Shown here piece after piece: positions 34,331 to 42,536 of a DNA stretch of 53,738 bases. Source of the DNA: Candidatus Gallacutalibacter pullicola. GTDB lineage: Bacteria > Bacillota > Clostridia > Oscillospirales > Acutalibacteraceae. Position numbers and translations under genes: made by a program. Under the pieces are notes generated by a model. It worked only from the letters and a program-made list of their open reading frames with translations, was not told where the DNA came from and made no database searches. Location of the stretch: contig DVHF01000033.1 in assembly GCA_018712265.1 (NCBI GenBank), forward strand, positions 1 through 53,738, written 5' to 3'. Positions within the stretch are counted from its first letter, which is position 1. Every line of letters begins with the position of its first letter.

Positions 34331-36025
34331 TTACTTTGCCGCGCGGCGGGAGCGGTTGATGGCGCAGAGGATACCCTTGATGGACGACAGGCTGATGTTT
34401 CCATCGAGGCCGACGCCGAATACGGTCTGATCGTCCGGCGTTTTCAGCTCGATATAGGAGAGCGCCTTGGAGTCCGCGCCGGTAGAGAGGGCGTGCTCGT
34501 GGTAGGAAACAAAGTGGTATCCCGTGATTCCCACAGCGGAAAGAGCCGTGAAGAACGCGTCGATCGGGCCGTTGCCGACGCCGCTGATCGCGGATTCCTT
34601 TTCGCCGTTGCTGATGACGCCCTCAAAGTGCACAGCTACCTCGCTGCCGTCCGTGGCGTTCTCCTCGTAGAGCTTATACCGCTTGAGCGTGTACGGCGCG
34701 CGCACCTTCAGGTATTCGTTCTCGAACAGTTCCAGAATCTCCTTGGGCTGGAGCTCGCGTCCGGCGGCGTCGCAGGCGGCCTTGACCACGCGGCCGAATT
34801 CCGGGTGCATCGCCTTGGGCATATTGTAGCCGAACATCTGCTGCATGATAAACGCCGCGCCGCCCTTGCCGGACTGGCTGTTGATGCGGATGATCGGCTC
34901 GTACTGGCGGCCCACATCGGCGGGATCGATCGGCAGGTACGGGACCTCCCAGTACTGCGTGCCGCTCTCGGCCATGTAATCGAAGCCTTTTTTGATGGCA
35001 TCCTGATGGGATCCGGAGAACGCGGTGAACACCAGCTCGCCGGCATACGGATGGCGTTCGTGGACCTTCATCTTGGTGCACTGCTCATAAATATCGCGGA
35101 TTTTATTGATGTTGGAGAAATCAAGCTCCGGATCCACGCCCTGAGAGTACATATTCATGGCGATGACGAGGATATCGGCGTTGCCGGTGCGCTCGCCGTT
35201 TCCGAACAGCGTTCCCTCGACGCGCTCCGCGCCCGCCATCAGGCCGAGCTCCGTTGCAGCGACGCCGCAGCCGCGGTCATTGTGGGCGTGCAGACTGATG
35301 ATTGCGCTGTCGCGTCCCTTGAGGTGGCGGCAGAAATACTCGATCTGGTCGGCGTGACAGTTCGGCGTGCTTCCCTCGACGGTGTTCGGCAGGTTGAGGA
35401 TCACCTTGTTTTCGGGCGTTGCGCCGAGCTCCTCGAGCACACGGTCGCAGATCAGCACCGCGTTGTCCATCTCCGTGCCGGAGAAGCTCTCCGGGGAATA
35501 CTCGTAGCGGATATTCATGCCGCTGCGCGCGACCTCCTCCTCGGTAAGCTGGCGGATCAGTCTCGCGCCCTCGACGGCAATATCGATGACGCCCTGCATA
35601 TCGGTGTGGAACACCACCTTGCGCTGGAGCGTCGACGTGGAATTATAGAAGTGCATGATCACGTTTTTCGCGCCGCGGATCGCCTCAAAGGTCTTTTTGA
35701 TCAGGTGCGGGCGGGCCTGTACCAGCACCTGGATCGTCACGTCGTCCGGGATCAGGTCCTGATCGATGAGGGTGCGCAGGATTTCGTATTCTGTTTCAGA
35801 CGCGGACGGGAATCCGACCTCGATCTCCTTGAAGCCAATCTCGACAAGCGTTTTGAAGAACAGCAGCTTTTCCTCAAGGTTCATCGGGTTGACAAGCGCC
35901 TGGTTTCCGTCGCGCAGATCGACGCTGCACCAAACGGGCGCTTTGGTGATGACCTTATCGGGCCAGGTGCGGTCCGGCAGATTTACCGGAGCAAACGGGA
36001 TATACTTTTTGCAGCCTTCATACAT
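34331..36025 (-). CDS. leuA: 2-isopropylmalate synthase
   Basis: LeuA condenses acetyl-CoA with 2-oxoisovalerate, the committed step of leucine synthesis. The 564-residue form matches the longer (type 2) LeuA. It starts MYEGCKKYIPFAPVNLPDRT, has the catalytic SVDLRDGNQAL, SLHAHNDRGCGVAATELG and NLPNTVEGSTPN, and ends in a leucine-binding regulatory domain (about 430-560). The start lies directly after the leader of a leucine T-box, so supply is controlled both by tRNA-Leu charging and probably by feedback. Confidence 0.96.
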   Translation of the reverse strand: MYEGCKKYIPFAPVNLPDRTWPDKVITKAPVWCSVDLRDGNQALVNPMNLEEKLLFFKTLVEIGFKEIEVGFPSASETEYEILRTLIDQDLIPDDVTIQVLVQARPHLIKKTFEAIRGAKNVIMHFYNSTSTLQRKVVFHTDMQGVIDIAVEGARLIRQLTEEEVARSGMNIRYEYSPESFSGTEMDNAVLICDRVLEELGATPENKVILNLPNTVEGSTPNCHADQIEYFCRHLKGRDSAIISLHAHNDRGCGVAATELGLMAGAERVEGTLFGNGERTGNADILVIAMNMYSQGVDPELDFSNINKIRDIYEQCTKMKVHERHPYAGELVFTAFSGSHQDAIKKGFDYMAESGTQYWEVPYLPIDPADVGRQYEPIIRINSQSGKGGAAFIMQQMFGYNMPKAMHPEFGRVVKAACDAAGRELQPKEILELFENEYLKVRAPYTLKRYKLYEENATDGSEVAVHFEGVISNGEKESAISGVGNGPIDAFFTALSAVGITGYHFVSYHEHALSTGADSKALSYIELKTPDDQTVFGVGLDGNISLSSIKGILCAINRSRRAAK

Positions 36026-36119
36026 AGTAAAAACACTCCTTCATGACAATCAGCTTTCCCTTGGCTTTTCAAAAACTATGGGATGCGGGGGACAGCACTC
36101 CCGCCCGGACGGGGGCGAT

Positions 36120-36400
36120 CAAAAAATCCCGGACACGTAACCGTGTCCGGGACGAAAAAATTCCGTGATACCACCCTGATTCAGCTGTCGCTTACGCAGA
36201 CAGCCCTCACGAGCCTCCAACAAGGCCCCGGCCTTTAACGCAGCCTGACGCGTCCAGTCCTATCAGCAACTGCTGTTCGGGCAGGCAACTCCGGGATGAG
36301 CTATCCACAAAAAACATTCCTCCGGCTCGCACCAACCGCCGGATCTCTGACAGCCTGTTTTCTGTCTTTTTCCCTTCAAAGTCTTTGAAACCTATCAGAT
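36120..36400 (-). promoter_or_regulatory. Leucine T-box riboswitch
   Basis: On the minus strand the T-box sequence GGGTGGTATCACGGA (36162-36176) is followed by a terminator with an 11-bp stem (36127-36137 with 36142-36152) and six T. The specifier is read as CTC (Leu) at 36298-36300 in CTCATCCCGGAG, the same context as the TGG of the trp T-box. It should control leuA-leuB. Confidence 0.92.
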
Positions 36401-36409
36401 TTGTTTTTT

Positions 36410-36438
36410 ATTATATGCCCTTTCCCCGCGCTTGTCAA
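36410..36438 (-). promoter_or_regulatory. Promoter of leuA-leuB
   Basis: On the minus strand perfect TTGACA (36433-36438) and TATAAT (36410-36415) boxes have a 17-base spacer. Confidence 0.9.
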
Positions 36439-36545
36439 GTGGTTTTTTCAGCTGATGGAAAAAGGGCCGCATCCCTCTGCCGGGATATATTCCGGCAGAG
36501 GGCGCACACTTCCTCCGGCCAGATGACAAATCAATGAATCGGTTT

Positions 36546-36635
36546 GCGCCCGCCGCCGCGGCAGAGTATTTGAGGTTATCGGCGTTTCAGCGGGGGTCAC
36601 GACGCGCGGCGCGTTTTACGTGCAGGCTTAGCCTT
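36546..36635 (+). repeat. Intergenic repeat family D, copy before family A
   Basis: The block CCGCCGCGGCAGAGTATTTGAGG..GCGCGGCGCGTTTTACGTGCAGGCTTAGCC runs directly into the family A element at 36636, the same D-then-A junction as at 14203/14204. Confidence 0.6.
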
Positions 36636-36782
36636 CCGCAAAGGCGTTCCAGTGAATCATCCACCGGATGATTCACTTTCACTGTTTGCTCACCTTGCCG
36701 GGGGAACGCTTCGCGTTCCGGTTTTACGGGGGCCAGCCCCCGCACCCCCGCAGCCTTTTGAAAAAGGCTGGCGAAAACTTTA
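36636..36782 (+). repeat. Family A four-hairpin repeat, copy 6 (at phosphatase stop)
   Basis: Hairpins are GTGAATCATCCACCGGATGATTCAC, GGAACGCTTCGCGTTCC, CGGGGGCCAGCCCCCG and CAGCCTTTTGAAAAAGGCTG. Its terminal CTTTA supplies the TAA stop of the phosphatase gene on the minus strand, so element and coding end touch exactly. Confidence 0.85.
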
Positions 36783-37460
36783 ATTTTCGTTCTTTTCTGG
36801 CTCTTTGTTTATATCGACAATCGTATAATCCGCGCTGCGTTTTAATCCTCCCGGCAGCGTCGCCTCCACCTCCGCCACCATCGACCGCATCCACAGTCCG
36901 GGCGTAATCCGCAGCGTATACCCACAGCCGTTATCGGTCAGCCAGTCGTAGAAATTAGCGCGCGGCAATCCATACGCCGACAGGATCGACATAATACACC
37001 CGCCGTGCGTCACAATCACCGCCGAGGTCGTGCCCGATCGAAGCATCCCTTCCACGATTTTCTCAAACGCCGCGCACACCCTCTGCATGAACACGCCGCC
37101 GTTTTCCCCGTTTTTCGGCTGGGCCTGCGCGCCTGTTTTCATCCATTCCAGAAAAGTGGGATCCTCTTTTTCCAGCTCTGCGGCTGTTTTGCCCTCCCAG
37201 TCTCCGAAGTCACATTCGCGCAGATCCGGGACAAGGATCGCATTTGCGTCAGGGTAGAGGATACGCAGTGTCTGCGTGCAGCGGCTCAGCGGGCTGGAAT
37301 AATAGACAGCCGCCTGCGGATATTGGTACTTTTTGCGCAGCTGTTCCAGCTGTTCGATCCCCTGCGGCGCAAGCGGAGAATCGGTGCTGCCGATGTACTG
37401 GCCCAGCAGGTTGCCCTCTGTTATGCCGTGGCGGATCAGATGGATCACATAGGATTTCAT
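36780..37460 (-). CDS. Histidine phosphatase family protein (phosphoglycerate mutase-like)
   Basis: The 226-residue protein has the catalytic LIRHGITEGN (His near residue 10), SSPLSRCTQT, LRECDFGDWEGKT and the second histidine in VTHGGCIM. It belongs to the CobC/GpmB branch of histidine phosphatases; such enzymes act on alpha-ribazole phosphate, sugar phosphates or 3-phosphoglycerate, and the substrate cannot be decided here. The start has AAAGGAGAG upstream. It diverges from an XRE regulator. Confidence 0.88.
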   Translation of the reverse strand: MKSYVIHLIRHGITEGNLLGQYIGSTDSPLAPQGIEQLEQLRKKYQYPQAAVYYSSPLSRCTQTLRILYPDANAILVPDLRECDFGDWEGKTAAELEKEDPTFLEWMKTGAQAQPKNGENGGVFMQRVCAAFEKIVEGMLRSGTTSAVIVTHGGCIMSILSAYGLPRANFYDWLTDNGCGYTLRITPGLWMRSMVAEVEATLPGGLKRSADYTIVDINKEPEKNEN

Positions 37461-37521
37461 AAAAACTCTCCTTTTGTCAAATCCGATAGAAAAAAGGTCT
37501 TTTTTTGATACGGATTTTGTA

Positions 37522-37550
37522 TTTACAAGACGTTTTATTTATTGTATACT
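37522..37550 (+). promoter_or_regulatory. Promoter of the XRE regulator
   Basis: TTTACA at 37522-37527 and TATACT at 37545-37550 are 17 bases apart, in the divergent space shared with the phosphatase gene. Confidence 0.72.
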
Positions 37551-37588
37551 TTACTCGATGTTAAGATGTTTATGGGGGTTTTGCGGAA

Positions 37589-38278
37589 ATGAATGGGAAT
37601 TTTCCAAGAATCATCACACTTTTGCGGAAAGAACGCGGATTAAGCCAGAAAAAGGCGGCGGAAGCACTGGGGATCTCCCAGGCGCTGCTTTCTCATTACG
37701 AGAAGGGGATCCGTGAATGCGGCCTGGAATTTGTCGTGCGTGCCGCTGATTTTTACGGGGTATCCTGCGATTACCTGCTGGGACGCTCTCCGGATCGCAC
37801 CGGCGCGACCCTGACGCTTGAGGACATTCCGGAGCCGGACGCGATGGGCAAGGAAAATGTGATGCGCGGAAGCCTGCTTCCCGTGCTGAATAAGAAGCTG
37901 ATCGCGAATTCTCTGAATATTATATTTGGAATTTTGCAGCAATGCAACCATAAAGAATTGACAAATGAGATTTCGGCGTGTTTAAACGCGGCCGTGTACC
38001 GCTGTTTTCGGATTTTATATTCGGCGAACCCGAAAAATCCGCAGGGACTTTTTGCGGTCCCGGAAAAGCTGGCGGGCGGCTATGCGGCGGCAGCCGAAAG
38101 CGTTGCGGAATCGAACGCCCGCGCCATCGCGGAGGGAGAAAAGATCGGCGGGGACGAAGGTCTTCCGCGCGACAAAGCGCCCGCGCTCTCTCCGGACGCC
38201 CTCTCCTCCCAGTACCCGCTGTTCTCCAGCTCTCTGTTCAATCTCATCAAGAGCGCCGAATCCCGCATGAAGGGTTGA
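37589..38278 (+). CDS. XRE-family helix-turn-helix regulator
   Basis: The 229-residue protein has an N-terminal HTH (about 6-60: LRKERGLSQKKAAEALGISQALLSHYEKG, with the follow-on FYGVSCDYLLGRS) and a C-terminal part of unknown fold, partly helical and Ala-rich with no clear ligand domain. It may regulate itself or the divergent phosphatase. The ribosome binding site is weak; ATG at 37589 is chosen because the HTH starts a few residues later. A hairpin string follows the stop. Confidence 0.88.
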   Translation: MNGNFPRIITLLRKERGLSQKKAAEALGISQALLSHYEKGIRECGLEFVVRAADFYGVSCDYLLGRSPDRTGATLTLEDIPEPDAMGKENVMRGSLLPVLNKKLIANSLNIIFGILQQCNHKELTNEISACLNAAVYRCFRILYSANPKNPQGLFAVPEKLAGGYAAAAESVAESNARAIAEGEKIGGDEGLPRDKAPALSPDALSSQYPLFSSSLFNLIKSAESRMKG

Positions 38279-38600
38279 GGCTCCGCGCCTGCACCCGCCG
38301 CCAGGGGGGCTGCGCACCCCCCTGGACCCCCCCGCGCCGGGACTCGCCGCACGCGGCCCGTCCCCTTACAGGGGCCGTCCCCCTTTGTTGCTACGCAACA
38401 TTCCCCCCACCCCGTGGGGGGATCTTCCCTTTGTCGCTCCGCGACATTTCCCCCGCCCCGCGGGGGAATCTTCCCGGACCCAACACATTCCCGGCATACG
38501 CCGGGAATGAAAGTTTTTTGTTTTGGGAAATGTGCAATTCCGTGCGGGTCGCACGGTTAGTTGGGTGGCTCCGCCCCCCAAGCCCCCCGCGTTTCTTAGA
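38279..38600 (-). repeat. String of about nine hairpins behind the XRE gene
   Basis: An inverted, partial family B element (38279-38350: GGGGGGCTGCGCACCCCCC, CGCGCCGGGACTCG) is followed by GGGGCCGTCCCC, then two tandem 46-base units each with a TTGTTGCTACGCAACA- or TGTCGCTCCGCGACA-type hairpin and a C5-6/G5-6 hairpin, then CCCGGCATACGCCGGG, CGTGCGGGTCGCACG and GGTGGCTCCGCC. The two tandem units have different stem bases but keep pairing. No gene is visible. Confidence 0.75.
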
Positions 38601-38608
38601 GGATATAG

Positions 38609-38640
38609 AAAAGGCTTCCGTGCTGGACGGAAGCCTTTTT
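38609..38640. terminator. Terminator between XRE gene and glgA
   Basis: A 12-bp stem AAAAGGCTTCCG (38609-38620) pairs with 38628-38639 around a 7-base loop. It lies 12 bases after the glgA stop and has T-runs in both directions. Confidence 0.85.
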
Positions 38641-38651
38641 CATTTTTTCGT

Positions 38652-40076
38652 TTATTCTTTGATGAGGCTCTTGTAAAGGCGTATGTACTCGTTCGCGGAG
38701 CGGCCCCAGCTGTTGTCGCACTTCATGGCGCGGTCAACCAGCACAGACCAGCCCTCCGGCTTGGCGTAGCCCTCCAGGGCGCGGCGGATCGCCTGAAGCA
38801 TATCGCCGCTGTTGTACGTCTGGAACGTGAAGCCGTTCCCCTCACCGTCGCCGCTGTCCTGAATCGAGTCCTTGAGACCGCCCGTCTCGCGCACCACCGG
38901 GATCGTCCCGTAGCGCAGGGCGATCATCTGCGAAAGGCCGCACGGCTCGCTCTTGGACGGCATCAGGAAGATATCGGAACCGGCGTAGATTTTATGCGCA
39001 AGCTCCGGCACAAATCCGAAGCACGCCGACAGCCTGCCCGGATACCTGCCCTGCATATCGCGGAAAAAGCTTTCATATTCCCATTCCCCGGAGCCGAGGA
39101 TGACAAACTGCACATCCGACTCCCACATGAGCTGATCCAGCGCTTCCTTCACCAGATCCAGCCCCTTATGCGACACCATGCGCGATACCATGCTGATGAT
39201 CGGCACAGAGGGATCCTCCGTCAGGTTCAGGCGCTCCTGAAGCTTCTTCTTGTTGATCGCTTTGCCGGAAAGGTCCTCTGCTGTGTAGTTGGCATAAATG
39301 TCCTCGTCCGTTTCGGGGTTGTAGAGGGTGGTATCGATCCCGTTGAGGATGCCGGACAGCTTCCACGAACGCGCATTCAGGATGCTGTCGAGACCGTGGG
39401 AGAACCACGGGTTCAGGATTTCCTCGGCGTACGTCGGGCTGACTGTGGAAACCCAGTTCGCACATTCGATGCCGCCCTTGAGGATGTTCACGCAGTTATC
39501 GTATTCCAGCAGCTGCGTCTCCGATTCCGGGATCCCGAGCACATCGCGGAGCAGTTCAATGCCGTATTTGCCCTGATACTGGATATTGTGGATCGTCAGG
39601 AGCGTCTTGATACCAGCATACCAGTCGTTGTTGGCATAGAACAGACGGAAATAGACCGGCACAAGGGCGGTTTCCCAATCGTTGCAGTGGATGACATCCG
39701 GCTTGAAATCGATGTACGGGAGCATCTCAAGCGCCGCGCGGGACAGGAACGCAAACCGCTCCGCGTCGTCGTAGTGGCCATACAGGCCGTGACGCTTGAA
39801 ATAATACTGGTTGTCAATCAAATAGTAAATAACACCGCCGACCTTCGCCTCAAAAATACCGCAGTATTGGCGGCGCCATGCCACCGGCACAGAGAGGCTC
39901 GTCAGGAACCGCATATTTTCGCGCAGCTCCTTCGGGATCTCCTCATACAGCGGCATCACCACACGGCAGCCGATCAGCCGGGCGCGCAGCGCCTGCGGCA
40001 GCGAACCGGAGACGTCTCCCAGCCCGCCGGACGCAGCAAACGGCAGCGCCTCGCTTGTGCAAAACAGAACTTTCAT
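38652..40076 (-). CDS. glgA: Glycogen synthase (ADP-glucose)
   Basis: GlgA extends alpha-1,4-glucan from ADP-glucose. The 474-residue GT5 enzyme starts MKVLFCTSEALPFAASGGLGDV. The usual KxGGL substrate motif is ASGGL here, so the lysine is replaced. It also has FHNIQYQGKYG-like LTIHNIQYQGKYG, NILKGG and the C-terminal SKSEPCGLSQMIALRYGTIPVVRETGGL. It is the last gene of glgB-C-D-A, 69 bases behind glgD. Confidence 0.96.
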   Translation of the reverse strand: MKVLFCTSEALPFAASGGLGDVSGSLPQALRARLIGCRVVMPLYEEIPKELRENMRFLTSLSVPVAWRRQYCGIFEAKVGGVIYYLIDNQYYFKRHGLYGHYDDAERFAFLSRAALEMLPYIDFKPDVIHCNDWETALVPVYFRLFYANNDWYAGIKTLLTIHNIQYQGKYGIELLRDVLGIPESETQLLEYDNCVNILKGGIECANWVSTVSPTYAEEILNPWFSHGLDSILNARSWKLSGILNGIDTTLYNPETDEDIYANYTAEDLSGKAINKKKLQERLNLTEDPSVPIISMVSRMVSHKGLDLVKEALDQLMWESDVQFVILGSGEWEYESFFRDMQGRYPGRLSACFGFVPELAHKIYAGSDIFLMPSKSEPCGLSQMIALRYGTIPVVRETGGLKDSIQDSGDGEGNGFTFQTYNSGDMLQAIRRALEGYAKPEGWSVLVDRAMKCDNSWGRSANEYIRLYKSLIKE

Positions 40077-40145
40077 AAATCAAAAGCCCCCTTTTCTCTC
40101 CAAAATACTCCAAATCCGGGCGGGGCCCGCCTGCCCTAGGGCGCG

Positions 40146-41270
40146 TCAGACGACGCTGCCCTTCGCGATAAAGACCGGGTAGGACTGGAAGCCCATCAGG
40201 GACCGTTCGCTGCGGATTTGGACATCCTTATCGGTAATCACATAATTCAGACGGCAGTTCTCGCCGATGACCGTATCCTGCATAATCACGCAGTTGGATA
40301 CCTTGGAACCCTTGGCGATCTTCACGCCGCGGAACAGGATGCAGTTCTCCACCTCGCCGTCCACGACGCAGCCGTCTGCAATCAGAGAGTTCTCCACCAC
40401 GGAATCGAGGCCGTAGCGCGCCGGCATATCGTCGCGCACCTTCGTGTAGATCGGCCGCTCCGGATTGAACAGCTCCGTGCGCACACTGGGCTGCATCAGC
40501 GCCATGTTCGCCTCAAAATAGGCGTTCATCGAGTCGATCACGTTCAGGAAACCCTTGAACTCATACCCAAAGACGCGGTAATTCTTGATGTTGCGCTGCA
40601 GCAGGTGGCGCTTGAAATCGTACATATTGCGGCTGACGCAGTCATTGACGAGATCCATCAGCAACTCGCGGCGGATGAGCATCTTGTTCATGCCGTAATT
40701 GCATTCGCCCTCCTGCGACGGGTTGACGAGCAGATCAATCACACGGCCCTCCGGATCCATCGTGTAAACGGAGGTATCGTTCGATTTCGCCGGCATTTTG
40801 CCGTACCGGTACAGCACGGTGATATCAGCTTCATGCTCGAGGTGGAAGCTGATCACGTCCTTGTAATCGATATTGCAGACGGAATCGCAGTCGCTGAGCA
40901 GGACGTAATCCTCGCGGGAATTCTTGAGGAAACGGCTGATGGCGGAAAGCGAATCCATCCTGTTGTTGACGTCGGAATAGACGCCGTGGATCCCGTCGAA
41001 CGGGGGCAGCAGGAACAGGCCCTCGCGCTTTCTGGAGAGGTCCCACGCCTTGCCGGATCCGAGGTGATCCATCAGGGACTGGTAATTGCCCTTGGTGATA
41101 ACGCCGACCTTATTGATGCCGGAATTCACCATGTTGGACAGCGGGAAATCGATCAGGCGGTAACGTCCGCCGAACGGAATGGAGCCGATTGTCCTCTTTT
41201 CCGTCAACTCATGGACAAGCTCCTCGTGGATATTGGAAAAAAGAATTCCTACTACATTATTGCCGCGCAT
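40146..41270 (-). CDS. glgD: Glucose-1-phosphate adenylyltransferase regulatory subunit GlgD
   Basis: GlgD pairs with GlgC in Firmicutes and raises its activity. The 374-residue protein keeps the fold (GGRYRLIDFPLSNMVNSGI, left-handed helix repeats at the C-terminus) but its N-terminal segment GILFSNIHEELVHELTEKR lacks the GGxGxRL loop of active pyrophosphorylases, so it should be non-catalytic. The start at 41270 is set by GAGGAGGTG, which overlaps the glgC stop. Only 14 bases separate it from glgC. Confidence 0.95.
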   Translation of the reverse strand: MRGNNVVGILFSNIHEELVHELTEKRTIGSIPFGGRYRLIDFPLSNMVNSGINKVGVITKGNYQSLMDHLGSGKAWDLSRKREGLFLLPPFDGIHGVYSDVNNRMDSLSAISRFLKNSREDYVLLSDCDSVCNIDYKDVISFHLEHEADITVLYRYGKMPAKSNDTSVYTMDPEGRVIDLLVNPSQEGECNYGMNKMLIRRELLMDLVNDCVSRNMYDFKRHLLQRNIKNYRVFGYEFKGFLNVIDSMNAYFEANMALMQPSVRTELFNPERPIYTKVRDDMPARYGLDSVVENSLIADGCVVDGEVENCILFRGVKIAKGSKVSNCVIMQDTVIGENCRLNYVITDKDVQIRSERSLMGFQSYPVFIAKGSVV

Positions 41271-41284
41271 AGCCGGGCACCTCC

Positions 41285-42505
41285 TCAGTTAGCTGCGGCA
41301 AGGGAAGCCGCATCGATCATCGCTTTGGGCGGGACGACAGTCCCGGGGGCAAGCACACAGTTATCGCCGACAACAGCAACGCCCCATTCGTCCTTATTCT
41401 CTACATCCTCCGGACGCGCCCCAACGACACAGTCCTTCGTGACAACGGAATTCTCCGATACAATCGCGTACTGCACCACTGCGCCTTCCTCGATCCGCGA
41501 GCCAGGCATGATGATGGAATCGCGCACCACTGCGCCCGGCGCGATATACACGCCCGAGAACAGCACGGCAAAATCGATTTCACCGTACACATTGCAGCCC
41601 TCTGCAATCAGGGAGTTCTGCACCTTCGCACCCTTGCCGATATAATGCGGCGGCATTCCGGGGTTGCGGCAGTAGATCTTCCAGGAATCCTCGCTCAGAT
41701 CGAGCGGCACGTTCGGATCGAGCAGATCCATATTGGACTCCCACAGGCTCTCGATGGTTCCGACGTCCTTCCAGTAGCCCTCAAACTGGTAAGCGAACAT
41801 CCTCTCCCCGGCATTCAGCATTGCCGGCAGGACGTCCTTGCCGAAGTCGTTGGAGGAATTGGGATTTGCCTCGTCGGCCTCCAGATACTTGCGCAGCTTC
41901 TGCCACGTAAACACATAAATACCCATCGACGCCTTATTGCTCTTGGGCACCTTCGGCTTCTCGTCGAACTGGTAGATCGACCCGTCCTCGTTGCAGTTGA
42001 GGATACCGAAGCGCGACGCCTCCGCCATCGGCACCTCGATCTCCGCGATGGTGCAGTCGGCCTTCTTCTCCTTGTGGAACGCCACCATCTTGGAATAGTC
42101 CATCTTATAGATATGATCGCCGGAGAGGATCACGACGTAATCGGGATTATACCGCTCAATAAAATTGATATTCTGATAAATCGCATTCGCCGTACCCTTG
42201 TACCAGTCCTGCACCTTGCTGCTGCGCTGGTACGGGGACAGCACATGGACGCCGCCGTCGATGCTGTCGAGGTCCCACGGCTGTCCGTTGCCTATGTAAT
42301 CGTTCAGTACCAGGGGCTGGTACTGCGTGAGCACGCCGACCGTTTCAATACCGGAATTGACGCAGTTGGAGAGCGGGAAATCTATGATCCTGTATTTTCC
42401 TCCGTAAGGGACTGCCGGTTTCGCGATACCCTTTGTCAGGACGCCGAGCCTGCTGCCCTGCCCTCCGGCGAGCAACATGGCGACTACTTCTTGTTTTGGC
42501 AACAT
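41285..42505 (-). CDS. glgC: Glucose-1-phosphate adenylyltransferase catalytic subunit
   Basis: GlgC makes ADP-glucose from ATP and glucose-1-phosphate, the committed step of glycogen synthesis. The 406 residues contain the nucleotidyl loop [45 protein letters not shown] and the C-terminal beta-helix. The ATG at 42505 follows AAGGAGGAATTTTT; an upstream in-frame start at 42529 has no such site. It lies 31 bases behind glgB. Confidence 0.97.
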   Translation of the reverse strand: MLPKQEVVAMLLAGGQGSRLGVLTKGIAKPAVPYGGKYRIIDFPLSNCVNSGIETVGVLTQYQPLVLNDYIGNGQPWDLDSIDGGVHVLSPYQRSSKVQDWYKGTANAIYQNINFIERYNPDYVVILSGDHIYKMDYSKMVAFHKEKKADCTIAEIEVPMAEASRFGILNCNEDGSIYQFDEKPKVPKSNKASMGIYVFTWQKLRKYLEADEANPNSSNDFGKDVLPAMLNAGERMFAYQFEGYWKDVGTIESLWESNMDLLDPNVPLDLSEDSWKIYCRNPGMPPHYIGKGAKVQNSLIAEGCNVYGEIDFAVLFSGVYIAPGAVVRDSIIMPGSRIEEGAVVQYAIVSENSVVTKDCVVGARPEDVENKDEWGVAVVGDNCVLAPGTVVPPKAMIDAASLAAAN

Positions 42506-42536
42506 AAAAATTCCTCCTTGGATCAGCAAGTTTACT

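Noticed and set aside
34232..36046. A 604-codon plus-strand open frame opposite leuA
   Set aside because: Antisense to a clear leuA; composition (His, Arg, Ala, Asp rich) is typical of complement frames. The same holds for frames at 12318-13973, 24508-26016 and 38523-40139.
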